Assembly: GCA_014800385.1 (NCBI GenBank)
Contig: JAAVGE010000058.1
Coordinates: 1 to 44,042, forward strand
DNA length: 44,042 nucleotides
Direction of reading: 5' to 3'
Source of the DNA: Bacteroidales bacterium
Lineage (GTDB): Bacteria > Bacteroidota > Bacteroidia > Bacteroidales > Muribaculaceae
Below, piece after piece: positions 8,690 through 17,621 of this stretch. The stretch's first letter is position 1. Each line of letters starts with the position of its first letter. The notes under the pieces were generated by a model. The model was not told where the DNA came from and searched no databases. It saw only the letters and a list, made by a program, of their open reading frames with translations. A program made the translations under genes and the position numbers.

Positions 8690-10130
8690 AGGTCAGTCCT
8701 ACACCTAATTTTTTGAATATCTTATGGTCTACCTCACCGAGCATAACCGTTGAGTGAACCTGACAGCCGAAAAGGTTGGGGAGTTGCTCCAGGGCAGCCT
8801 TGCACATAGGGTCATGGGGAGAAAGCACTGACAGGGCGAGGATGACCTCGTCGGTGTGCAGACGCGGGTTGCGGCTGCGCAGATACTCTATCTTGGTGTG
8901 CTGGATAGGTTCGATGATACCCTGAGGAATCAGTTTGACGTCATGGTCTATCCCTGCCAGATGTTTCAGGGCGTTGAGAATCAGTGCTGCTGATGAGCCT
9001 AACAGTTCACCTGCTTCGGCAGTGATGATGGTGCCGTCGGCGATTTCAATGGCAGCGGCAGCATTGCCTGACATCTCGGCCCGCTGACGTGCTACGGCCA
9101 CTGTGCGGCGATATGAAACATCTATCTTAGCCTGGTTGAACAGCAGCGCAATCTTGTTGACCTCCTTGTCGTTGCCGTCATTCTTCGCCAGATTGTTAAC
9201 GGCGGTAAAGTAACGGCGGATTATCTCATTATTGGACGCCTGGCAGCATACATCGTCATCGGAAATGCAGAAACCTACCATGTTCACACCCATGTCGGTG
9301 GGCGACTTGTAGGGGTTCTGTCCGTAAATACCCTCAAAGATAGCGTTCAGAACAGGGAAAATTTCAATGTCGCGGTTATAATTGATGGCGGTTTTGTTGT
9401 AAGCCTCCAGATGGAAGGGGTCAATCATGTTGATGTCGTTGAGGTCGGCGGTGGCGGCCTCGTAGGCAATGTTGACAGGATGCTTCAGGGGGAGATTCCA
9501 TACGGGGAAGGTCTCGAATTTGGCATATCCGGCTTCCACGCCCCGCTTATGCTCATTATAGAGTTGGCTGAGGCAAACCGCCATTTTGCCGCTGCCCGGA
9601 CCGGGAGCGGTGACAATAACCAGGGGACGTGATGTCTCGACATAGTCGTTGCGTCCGAAACCTTCGTCGGAAACAATCAGGTTAACGTTAGTGGGATAGC
9701 CGTCTATGAGATAGTGGTAGTAAGTTTTCACCCCCATGCGTTCCATGCGGGCACGGAAGGCGTCGGCACTTTTCTGACCGTTGTAGTGTGTGACAACAAC
9801 GCTGCTGACCATGAAGCCGCGGTTCTCAAACTCGTTGCGCAAACGGACCACATCGGCATCGTAGGTGATTCCCAGGTCATGGCGAATCTTGTTCTTTTCA
9901 ATGTCGAGGGCACTGATGACTATAATAATCTCCGCTGTGTCAGCCAGTTGCTTCAGCATTCGGAGTTTAGAGTCAGGTTGAAAACCGGGCAGCACTCTGC
10001 TGGCGTGATAATCGTCAAAGAGTTTACCACCTAATTCGAGATAAAGTTTGTTGCCAAACTTAGAGATTCGTTCGCGGATATGTTCCGACTGAATCTTCAG
10101 ATACTTGTTATTGTCAAATCCGTACTTCAT
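8670..10130 (-). CDS. DUF1846 domain-containing protein
   Basis: Full-length match by recognition ('MKYGFDNNKYLKIQSEHIRERISKFGNKLYLELGGKLFDDYHASRVLPGF'); glycine-rich 'TAPGPGSGKMAVCLSQ'. Confidence 0.9.
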   Translation of the reverse strand: MKYGFDNNKYLKIQSEHIRERISKFGNKLYLELGGKLFDDYHASRVLPGFQPDSKLRMLKQLADTAEIIIVISALDIEKNKIRHDLGITYDADVVRLRNEFENRGFMVSSVVVTHYNGQKSADAFRARMERMGVKTYYHYLIDGYPTNVNLIVSDEGFGRNDYVETSRPLVIVTAPGPGSGKMAVCLSQLYNEHKRGVEAGYAKFETFPVWNLPLKHPVNIAYEAATADLNDINMIDPFHLEAYNKTAINYNRDIEIFPVLNAIFEGIYGQNPYKSPTDMGVNMVGFCISDDDVCCQASNNEIIRRYFTAVNNLAKNDGNDKEVNKIALLFNQAKIDVSYRRTVAVARQRAEMSGNAAAAIEIADGTIITAEAGELLGSSAALILNALKHLAGIDHDVKLIPQGIIEPIQHTKIEYLRSRNPRLHTDEVILALSVLSPHDPMCKAALEQLPNLFGCQVHSTVMLGEVDHKIFKKLGVGLTCDPNTD

Positions 10131-10284
10131 ATACGGGATACAAAGTTAATGAAAGTTTTTGAACCCGAAAAAAGTTTGCATTAAAAAAATTGTGCGAAAC
10201 ATTTTGTTGAGGGAGATGTTATCTATTTAAAGGGTCGACACCGGAAAGCCGACACTTCACGACAACTACTTATAATTAAGAATT

Positions 10285-11688
10285 ATGGGAAAGACAATAG
10301 TTAAAGATGAGGAGAAGAAACCTCACAAGGTGTTTTATGCGGCCCGTCAGGCCCTGAAACATCATGCATCGGGCGGTAATGTGCTTATCCTTGCTACGGT
10401 GCTTGCTCTGGTTGTGGCCAATATCAGTGCCATCAATCAAAGTTATTTCAATTTCTGGAACCAGACCATACATCTGCAGTTGGGCTCATTCAATATTTTC
10501 TCGCATGGCGGTCACCCGATGACGTTGCTTGAGTTTATCAATGATGCGCTGATGGCGGTGTTCTTTTTTTCTATCGGTCTGGAGATTAAGCGCGAGGTGC
10601 TTGTCGGCGAATTGTCGTCAATACGTAAGGCTTTGCTCCCTATCATAGCCGCTATCGGCGGTATGGTTATCCCGGCGGTGCTTTACCTGATCCTGTCACA
10701 CGGCACGGATTACTCCAACGGTTTTGCTATACCGATGTCGACGGATATCGCTTTCTCGCTCGGCATCCTGGCTTTGCTTGGATCGCGTGTGCCGCTGTCG
10801 CTGAAAATATTCCTGACCACACTGGCTGTGGTGGATGATATCGGCGGTATCATCATGATTGCGGCATTTTACTCCACCCATATCGATTACATGTTCATTC
10901 TTTACGGACTGGCGCTGCTGGTGTTGCTCTATCTTGGCGGTCATTTCCAGATTCAGAGCAAGGCATTCTATTTCCTTATCGGTGGCGTGGTGTGGTTCCT
11001 GTTCCTTAATTCCGGAATACATCCCACTATAGCCGGTGTTCTTGTTGCCTTTGCCGTGCCGGCCACACCGGTTTATGCTCCCAAGAAGTATGTGCAGAAA
11101 ATACGTAGTGCCATATCCAATTTTAATGCCGAGGATGATGATCTGCTGTCTCAGCGAACCATTCTCAATAAGGATCAGATGGACTGGCTGAAGGAGGTGG
11201 AATCGGCTTCCGATAAGGTTATCTCACCGTTGCAGGATCTGGAGGATACGCTTCACCCCGTGGTGAATTATTTTATCATTCCGCTGTTCGCATTCGCTAA
11301 CGCCGGCATATTCCTTCTTGACATGGATCCGGCCACTATTGTCGAGGGTGTCAGTCTTGCCATTATCGCCGGTCTGTTCATCGGTAAGTTCGTCGGTATA
11401 TTCTGTTTCTCATGGTTGGCGGTGAAGTTCCATCTTGCGCCGATGCCTGAACACACCAACTGGAAGATGCTGGCCTCAATAGCCGTTTTAGGTGGTGTTG
11501 GTTTCACAGTGTCACTGTTTATCTCCAACCTTTCGTTCGGTACACCCGCGGCTGCGGAACTACTCAATCATGCCAAGTTGGGTATCGTTGTAGGTTCACT
11601 CCTCTCCGGTATTGTGGCTTCAGTAGCCTTGCATCGCACTCTGCCACCTGCAGGTGTTAACTATCATGATGGAAGTGATGAGGATTAA
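10285..11688 (+). CDS. nhaA: Na+/H+ antiporter NhaA
   Basis: 'FFFSIGLEIKREVLVGELSS...PMSTDIAFSLGILALLGSRVP...VDDIGGI...HPTIAGVLVAFAVP'. Confidence 0.96.
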   Translation: MGKTIVKDEEKKPHKVFYAARQALKHHASGGNVLILATVLALVVANISAINQSYFNFWNQTIHLQLGSFNIFSHGGHPMTLLEFINDALMAVFFFSIGLEIKREVLVGELSSIRKALLPIIAAIGGMVIPAVLYLILSHGTDYSNGFAIPMSTDIAFSLGILALLGSRVPLSLKIFLTTLAVVDDIGGIIMIAAFYSTHIDYMFILYGLALLVLLYLGGHFQIQSKAFYFLIGGVVWFLFLNSGIHPTIAGVLVAFAVPATPVYAPKKYVQKIRSAISNFNAEDDDLLSQRTILNKDQMDWLKEVESASDKVISPLQDLEDTLHPVVNYFIIPLFAFANAGIFLLDMDPATIVEGVSLAIIAGLFIGKFVGIFCFSWLAVKFHLAPMPEHTNWKMLASIAVLGGVGFTVSLFISNLSFGTPAAAELLNHAKLGIVVGSLLSGIVASVALHRTLPPAGVNYHDGSDED

Positions 11689-11719
11689 AGCAATTTAATC
11701 TGAAATATGATAATATTAG

Positions 11720-11754
11720 GGCTGTGTCAAAAATTTGATGCAGCCTATTTTTTT
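11720..11754 (+). terminator. nhaA terminator formed by the end of the MITE-like element
   Basis: GGCTGTGTCAAA-AAT-TTTGATGCAGCC (12-bp stem with two G-U pairs) followed by TATTTTTTT. Confidence 0.7.
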
Positions 11755-11911
11755 ATGTGTTGTACGTTTATGGACAGTGATGTATATTCGGCGGATGCTC
11801 CAGGGAGCATCCCTACACTCTTGATAATCAATGTATTAGCCCTGTAGGGCTGCTCCATGGAGCAGCCGCATAATCCTGTATATGGCTTGGCTGCGCCTAT
11901 TTTGACACAGC
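11721..11911. mobile_element. MITE-like element, copy 1
   Basis: Terminal inverted repeats GCTGTGTCAAAA/TTTTGACACAGC; no ORF of its own; high identity to the reverse complement of 30141-30323. Confidence 0.75.
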
Positions 11912-11921
11912 ATCTTTTTTC

Positions 11922-12734
11922 TTATTTGGATTTTTTGATCAGAGCATCCAGGCGGGCGTTCCACTCCTTGCGCTGTTTGTCAAAGAACCAACCCCATTTG
12001 TTGAAGTAGCGAATCATGTTGCGGGAGTGGACGAGCATCAGCCGGAAGTTTTTATATGATTCCTGACGGTGGTGATGCACCGCTGTTACGTAGGGGTAGT
12101 AAATGGTTTTATAACGTGCGTGGATTCGGCGGGTAAGGTCAATATCTTCGGTGTAAAGGAAGAATCGTTCGTCAAACAGCCCTATTTCTTTGAGTACGTC
12201 GGTGCGGATAAGCATGAATGAACCCTGGTGGAACGGAACATTCTGTATCACGGAATGGTCCAAGTCAGAGAGAATGTAACGGCGGGTGCGGTGTTCGACC
12301 AATGACGAGGGGATGAATCGGCGGGCGAAAACATCAAAGGGGGAGGGGAGCATGCGCACGGAGTACTGAAGTGATCCGTTAGGGTAATATAATTTTGGTT
12401 GCACCTGACCAACGTCGGGATTTTTGTCGAGATAGTCCGTGAGCGTGCCGAGAATATCGGGGTTGAAATATACGTCGGTGTTGAGTATCAGATGGTATTC
12501 GGCACCTGTTTCAAATGCTTTTCTGATGGCGATGTTGTGTGCCGAGCCGTAGCCGGTGTTGGTGTTGGGAATATACTCTATCTTTTCATAGTTCCGGCAT
12601 AACTGCTCGGTGTGGGATGATGACGAGTTATCGACCACAAAGATACGGACCACAAGAGGTGACCGGAGCGATTCCAGGCACTGCTTGAGTTCTTTATCGG
12701 GAGTGTTATATGTGACCAATGATACTGTAATCAT
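11922..12734 (-). CDS. Glycosyltransferase family 2 (rhamnosyltransferase-like)
   Basis: 'VSLVTYNTPDKELKQCLESL...IFVVDNSS...NTGYGSAHNIAI...LILNTDVYF...FMLIRTDVLKEIGLFDERFFLYTEDIDLTRRI'. Confidence 0.93.
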   Translation of the reverse strand: MITVSLVTYNTPDKELKQCLESLRSPLVVRIFVVDNSSSSHTEQLCRNYEKIEYIPNTNTGYGSAHNIAIRKAFETGAEYHLILNTDVYFNPDILGTLTDYLDKNPDVGQVQPKLYYPNGSLQYSVRMLPSPFDVFARRFIPSSLVEHRTRRYILSDLDHSVIQNVPFHQGSFMLIRTDVLKEIGLFDERFFLYTEDIDLTRRIHARYKTIYYPYVTAVHHHRQESYKNFRLMLVHSRNMIRYFNKWGWFFDKQRKEWNARLDALIKKSK

Positions 12735-13678
12735 GATAATCTGCTGAAAAAAGATAGGGCCGGGGCTCCAAGATAAGAAGCGGCGAGAGCCACTTTGTTT
12801 TTTAATCTTACGTTAGGGTTGAAAAGTAGTTTCCGACGGTGTGACACTATTGTCCGGTAGCAGTCAGCAGCGATGGATTTCAGGTCAGGACGTCGGGTGT
12901 TGACCCAACGGAAAATGTGGAGGGCTGCACTTACCTGACGGCTGATTGCCGCCGGGATGAGTGACGGCTCATTCATTGATGCCCACTTCACGGTGTCGGC
13001 TGTTACTGTCAGGCAGTCTGTGCGGGAGTCGGAGTCACTGTTCATGAATCCCCCGGGGGTGTCGCGGTAGAAGTAGAGCGGCATCTGAAAAATGGTCACT
13101 TTCGAGGCCCGGCAAAGCAGTGGGGTGGCTATCTCAAGATCCTCGAAGCGGATGCCGCGTCGGAAACGCAGGTCCGGATTGAAAAACAGTCCCCGGCTGT
13201 AGATTTTACCCCAAGGTGAATTAAGTATAACTTTCTGATAAAGAGATTCTTCAGCAGCCTTGATGCCTGAGAGAGTGATTTTTTTACAACTGTCAGCCGA
13301 CGGTGTCTGCATCGCCTCAGCCGGCACTTGTGATTGATAGGCCATGCTTATTTCATCGGTAGCGTTGCAATCGGTCAGTAATATTTCAAGAAAGCGGGGG
13401 TTGAGCATATCGTCGGCATCCACAAAGGTGATGAACTCACCTTTGCTGATGTCAATGCCGGCGTTACGTGCCGCTGATACTCCGGCGTGGGGAGTGGTTA
13501 GGATAACCACGCGGTTATCTTTTTTTGCGGCGGCATTGCATATTTTCAGTGAATCGTCAGTCGACCCGTCGTCAACAAGGATAAGTTCCAGGTCACACTC
13601 AGTTTGCCCGAGGATGCTGTTTATGGCATCCTCGAGATAGTTCTGAGCGTTATATACGGGTACGATGACAGAGACCAT
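12731..13678 (-). CDS. Glycosyltransferase family 2
   Basis: 'VSVIVPVYNAQNYLEDAINSILGQTECDLELILVDDGSTDDSLKIC...GVSAARNAGIDISKGEFITFVDADD'; 4-bp overlap with the next gene. Confidence 0.94.
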   Translation of the reverse strand: MVSVIVPVYNAQNYLEDAINSILGQTECDLELILVDDGSTDDSLKICNAAAKKDNRVVILTTPHAGVSAARNAGIDISKGEFITFVDADDMLNPRFLEILLTDCNATDEISMAYQSQVPAEAMQTPSADSCKKITLSGIKAAEESLYQKVILNSPWGKIYSRGLFFNPDLRFRRGIRFEDLEIATPLLCRASKVTIFQMPLYFYRDTPGGFMNSDSDSRTDCLTVTADTVKWASMNEPSLIPAAISRQVSAALHIFRWVNTRRPDLKSIAADCYRTIVSHRRKLLFNPNVRLKNKVALAASYLGAPALSFFSRLS

Positions 13679-15151
13679 TTATTTGTTTTTTACAGCCATT
13701 GAGGGCTCTGACTCGTTGTTTACACGGTTGAGTGCGGTCACGAAGTAGTAGCCTTTCTTGGAGGGGAGGGTGAACTCGCTGTCGTAAGTGATGGCAACGA
13801 TGTTGGCAGGGTCGGCAACAGCCTGAGCAGGGTTGTTTTCAGCCGAGCAGTAAACCACGTAGCGGTTTACGTCGTTGACTTTGCCCTCTGTGGCGGGAGC
13901 ATTCCATGAAAGCACGCCGTTTTTGATTTTCACACCTTTAACTTTGGCGGGAACCTCCTGTGAGATCCAGGGGTATGTGGGGGGAATTGCGATGGTGCTC
14001 TGCAGGTCTTTAGCCAGGGAGTCAGCCACACCGCCTATGTTGCGAGTGATGGAGTAGCCGGGCCACCAGCAGTTACCCTGAATGTTTTTGGCTTTACGGG
14101 TAAGTTCGATTTTGTGGCGGAGTTGAGTCTTTTCTTTTGAAGGTGCAAGGTCGGGTTTCTGCATTGTTTTGTTGACATCCTGACCGATGTACATGTGACG
14201 TCCGTTGGCGTTGTTGTTCCACCAGTCAACCAGTATCAGCGAAGAAGCCGCTTTGTGCTCAAGTTCCCAATATAACTGGGGAAGCATGTAGTCAACCCAG
14301 CCGTTTTTTGTCCAGAGGAGTACGTCGGCGTAGAGGGCATCGTAGTTCTGCAGGCCGTTGGTATCGGAGCCACGGGGGTCGGATTTCTTGTTGCGCCATA
14401 TACCGAAGGGGCTGACACCGAAACGTATCCAAGGTTTTTTCTCGGAGATAAGTTTATGGAGTCCTTCAATGAGTTGGTCCACGTTCTGACGGCGCCAGTC
14501 GCCACGATCCATTCCGTTGCCATATTTGGCATAGGATTTGTCATCGGGGAAATCTTTTCCGGCTACGGGGTAGGGGTAGAAGTAGTCATCCATGTGGATT
14601 CCGTCGACGTCGTAGCGGGTGATGATGTCGTCAACCACGTTTTCAATGAACTCGCGGTTTTCGGGAAGCGCGGGGTCGAAGTAAACCTTGTTGTCATACA
14701 TCACGAAACGTTCGGGGTGCTGATAGTAGATGTGATTTTTGGGAAGCACTTCCTTGGGTGATGTTGTCACGCGGTAGGGGTTGAGCCATGCGTGGAGTTC
14801 CATGCCGCGTTTGTGTGACTCTTCAATCATGAACTGGAGGGGATCCCAGTAGGGAGTGGGAGCCACGCCTGCTTTACCTGAAAGGAAACGGCTCCAGGGC
14901 TCTAACTTTGATTCATAGAGAGCATCGGCTGAAGGACGCACCTGCCAAAGAATGGCATTTACACCGGCAGCCTGAAGTGAGTCGAGTTGATTACGCAGAT
15001 AGGCTTTGTTCTGTTCGGTTGTCTGGCGGGAATACTGACCCTGGTGAACGGTGTGCATCCAGGCTCCGCGGAATTCGCGTTTGGGATTTTCCGCTGAGGC
15101 TCCGGTGATGGCAGCCAGAACAAGAGCGAGTGATAAAATCAGTTTTTTCAT
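13679..15151 (-). CDS. Glycoside hydrolase family 10-like (GHL10/DUF187, YngK-like) secreted protein
   Basis: Signal peptide; 'REFRGAWMHTVHQGQY...LDSLQAAGVNAILWQVRPSADALYESKLEPWS...ELHAWLNPYRVT...DVDGIHMDDYFYPYP'; C-terminal Fn3-like domain. Confidence 0.92.
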   Translation of the reverse strand: MKKLILSLALVLAAITGASAENPKREFRGAWMHTVHQGQYSRQTTEQNKAYLRNQLDSLQAAGVNAILWQVRPSADALYESKLEPWSRFLSGKAGVAPTPYWDPLQFMIEESHKRGMELHAWLNPYRVTTSPKEVLPKNHIYYQHPERFVMYDNKVYFDPALPENREFIENVVDDIITRYDVDGIHMDDYFYPYPVAGKDFPDDKSYAKYGNGMDRGDWRRQNVDQLIEGLHKLISEKKPWIRFGVSPFGIWRNKKSDPRGSDTNGLQNYDALYADVLLWTKNGWVDYMLPQLYWELEHKAASSLILVDWWNNNANGRHMYIGQDVNKTMQKPDLAPSKEKTQLRHKIELTRKAKNIQGNCWWPGYSITRNIGGVADSLAKDLQSTIAIPPTYPWISQEVPAKVKGVKIKNGVLSWNAPATEGKVNDVNRYVVYCSAENNPAQAVADPANIVAITYDSEFTLPSKKGYYFVTALNRVNNESEPSMAVKNK

Positions 15152-15164
15152 TAGAATTATAGTG

Positions 15165-15755
15165 TTAGTTTAGTGTTGATAGCATCATGAAGAGGTCATG
15201 CAGCGGCAGCCCCATAACGTTGTAGTAATCACCGTCGATGCGGGGGATGCCTATGTAGCCTATCCATTCCTGAATGCCGTAGGCACCGGCTTTGTCCGAG
15301 GGGTGATATTTTTCCACATAGTAGTCGATTTCCTCCTCGGAAAGAGGTTTGAACCACACGCGGGTAGTGGTTGAGAAACTTGTCATTCCATGTTCGGCGG
15401 TGGTCAGTGTGACACCCGTGATAACCTGGTGTTCCTTGCCTGAGAGGGAACGGAGCATGTCACGCGCCGCTTCCGGTCCGCCGTGTGGTTTGCCCAATAC
15501 CCGGCCGTCGCAGATTACCACCGTGTCGGCAGTGATGACAACTGAGCCGGGCTCTATGTCGTGGGTGTATGCTTCCGCTTTTTTGCGTGATATATACTCA
15601 GCCACATACTTGGCGGGGATGTCGTGGGGATATGACTCATCAACTTCACGTGGAGGTATGAGGTTCACGTCAACGTCAAGCGCGGCAAGCAACTGACGTC
15701 GGCGGGGCGATGCACTCGCCAGATATATTTTTCTGTTTGTCAGAGGTTTATACAT
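15165..15755 (-). CDS. maf: Maf-family nucleotide pyrophosphatase
   Basis: 'IYLASASPRRRQLL...YISRKKAEAY...VITADTVVICDGRVLGKP...DKAGAYGIQEWIGYI'. Confidence 0.95.
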   Translation of the reverse strand: MYKPLTNRKIYLASASPRRRQLLAALDVDVNLIPPREVDESYPHDIPAKYVAEYISRKKAEAYTHDIEPGSVVITADTVVICDGRVLGKPHGGPEAARDMLRSLSGKEHQVITGVTLTTAEHGMTSFSTTTRVWFKPLSEEEIDYYVEKYHPSDKAGAYGIQEWIGYIGIPRIDGDYYNVMGLPLHDLFMMLSTLN

Positions 15756-15767
15756 AGTTGTCGGGTT

Positions 15768-16292
15768 TTACCATCCGAATGCTTTTTCTGATTGCAACCA
15801 CTCCCCTTTGGCACGCATGATCTGTTCAAGCAAATCACGTGCCACTCCATATCCGCCGTCGCGGGGTGAGATGTAGCGTGCTATGCCGAGTATATCCTCC
15901 GCTGCATCGCGCGGAGCCACGGATAACCCTACGTGACGCATACATTCCATGTCGGGGATGTCATCACCCACGAATGCCACCTGGTGGGGTTCCAGCGAAT
16001 TTTCCTCCATCCACTGTTTCAGTATGGGTAGTTTATGCGATGCTTTAAGGATAATATCGGTGATGCCTAATCCGTTGAAACGTACCTTGATAGCCTCAGA
16101 GTCAGCCCCGGTGATAATGGCAATCCTGTAGCCATGTTTCACGGCAAGTTGAAGGGCATAGCCATCCTTGATGTTGACCATGCGTGACGGAGTCCCGTCA
16201 GGACCAAGGGGGATGGTAGAGGGGGAGAGAACGCCGTCAACATCGAATGCGATGGCGCGTATGTCGGTCAATGGATAATCAATTCTGCTCAT
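15768..16292 (-). CDS. KdsC-like HAD-family phosphatase
   Basis: 'IRAIAFDVDGVLSPSTI...IITGADSEAIKVRFNGLGITDI...VAFVGDDIPDMECM'. The likely start is MSRIDY at 16292 rather than the ORF-track Met at 16343. Confidence 0.88.
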   Translation of the reverse strand: MSRIDYPLTDIRAIAFDVDGVLSPSTIPLGPDGTPSRMVNIKDGYALQLAVKHGYRIAIITGADSEAIKVRFNGLGITDIILKASHKLPILKQWMEENSLEPHQVAFVGDDIPDMECMRHVGLSVAPRDAAEDILGIARYISPRDGGYGVARDLLEQIMRAKGEWLQSEKAFGW

Positions 16293-17076
16293 TTGGGTAG
16301 GCGTTGGAAATGTTTTCTGAAACGATACGGTAGATTTCTGCATAATCGTCCGGCAGGCGTGATATATGGTCGGCGATTATTTCCGTGTCATGGCGTCGTG
16401 CCGGGCCGGTCTGGACTGCGTCTGGACGTGATGACAGGGCATTGTTGAGTGTCATTCTCAACAGTGGTTCAAGCAGTGTCAGGTCAAATCCGCGTGAACG
16501 GAGGATATCGTCGGAGATGGCCCACATACGGTTGGCGAAGTTGCATGCGAAAACTGCTGCCAGGTGAAAAAGTTTGCGGTCGGTGGAGTCGGCATAGCGC
16601 ACGTTGGCGCTTACCTGCTCAGCCAGATTGAAAAGCCGTTTGACGGTTGCCGGAGTGTCACCTTCAATAAGCATGGGCACTTTGGCAAACTCCACTTCTG
16701 TCAGCCGGTTGAATGTCTGCAAAGGGTAAAATACACCGTAGTTGCGGCATTTACCCTTGAAAACGTCTGCCGGTACTGACCCTGAGGTGTGTGCCCACAC
16801 TGCATCCTCTCCGGTTGCCGGAATATTGTCGGCTATTTCAGAGATAGCGTCATCCTTGACGGCAACGATATAGAAGTCGGCATCCAACCTTATCTGCGAC
16901 AGTTCCGACACCGCCTCGCAATCGTTGAGGGTGGAGGCCAGTCGGCGGGCATGCTCGGGAGTGGGTGAAAAAATCTGGATGACATGGGCCGCACGGTTGA
17001 GTGCCGCGGCCATGTGTGTCGCCACGTTTCCGGAACCGAGAATTACTATCTTAATATTCTTTTCCGGTTTTACCAT
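16279..17076 (-). CDS. Rossmann-like and DUF2520 domain-containing protein
   Basis: 'IKIVILGSGNVATHMAAALNRAAHVIQIFS...VKDDAISEIADNIP...HTSGSVPADVF...GVFYPLQTF'. Confidence 0.9.
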   Translation of the reverse strand: MVKPEKNIKIVILGSGNVATHMAAALNRAAHVIQIFSPTPEHARRLASTLNDCEAVSELSQIRLDADFYIVAVKDDAISEIADNIPATGEDAVWAHTSGSVPADVFKGKCRNYGVFYPLQTFNRLTEVEFAKVPMLIEGDTPATVKRLFNLAEQVSANVRYADSTDRKLFHLAAVFACNFANRMWAISDDILRSRGFDLTLLEPLLRMTLNNALSSRPDAVQTGPARRHDTEIIADHISRLPDDYAEIYRIVSENISNAYPNEQN

Positions 17077-17597
17077 TTTCCTATATGAACGTTTTCCCAG
17101 AGCAGTTTGTCGGTGTCAATGGGTCGGCGTTCTTCATCCTTATGTCCGAAAGTGAGCACACAAACGATGGACACTGTTTCGGGAATACCTAAAAGTTCCT
17201 GAAGATAATCTTCGGAGGGGGTGTCATCAGCAGTGTAGCGTCCGCGAACCTGCACCCAGCATGAGCCTAAGCCTAAGTCGGCGGCCTGGAGTTGCATGAA
17301 TGTGGCTGCTACCGAGGCATCTTCAATCCATGGGTCGGTGCGGGTGGTGTCGACGCCGACAACGATAGCCAGCGGAGCAGTCTTTAGCGATGTCTGATAT
17401 TGGGGTTTCAGTTCGGCCACACGTGCCATCATGTCACGGTCCTCAATCACAATGAACTGCCAGGCACGGGCGCTTTTCGAAGTAGGAGCCATTAGTCCGG
17501 CTTCAATGATTGTTTTGACATCCTCGGGACTTATGGGCTGATCTGTGTATTTTCGGATGGAGCGACGATTGATGCAAAGGTTGTGAAAGTTATCCAT
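17070..17597 (-). CDS. Nitroreductase family protein
   Basis: 'NRRSIRKYTDQPISPEDVKTIIEAGLMAPTSKSARAWQFIVIED...LQAADLGLGSCWVQVRGR'. Confidence 0.93.
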   Translation of the reverse strand: MDNFHNLCINRRSIRKYTDQPISPEDVKTIIEAGLMAPTSKSARAWQFIVIEDRDMMARVAELKPQYQTSLKTAPLAIVVGVDTTRTDPWIEDASVAATFMQLQAADLGLGSCWVQVRGRYTADDTPSEDYLQELLGIPETVSIVCVLTFGHKDEERRPIDTDKLLWENVHIGKW

Positions 17598-17621
17598 GAC
17601 AGTTTCAGTTTTTAAGGGGTA

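Noticed and set aside
11922-15151. Polysaccharide biosynthesis island
   Set aside because: Only two GT2 enzymes and a GHL10-like protein, with no flippase, polymerase or export genes nearby; not enough for a cluster call.
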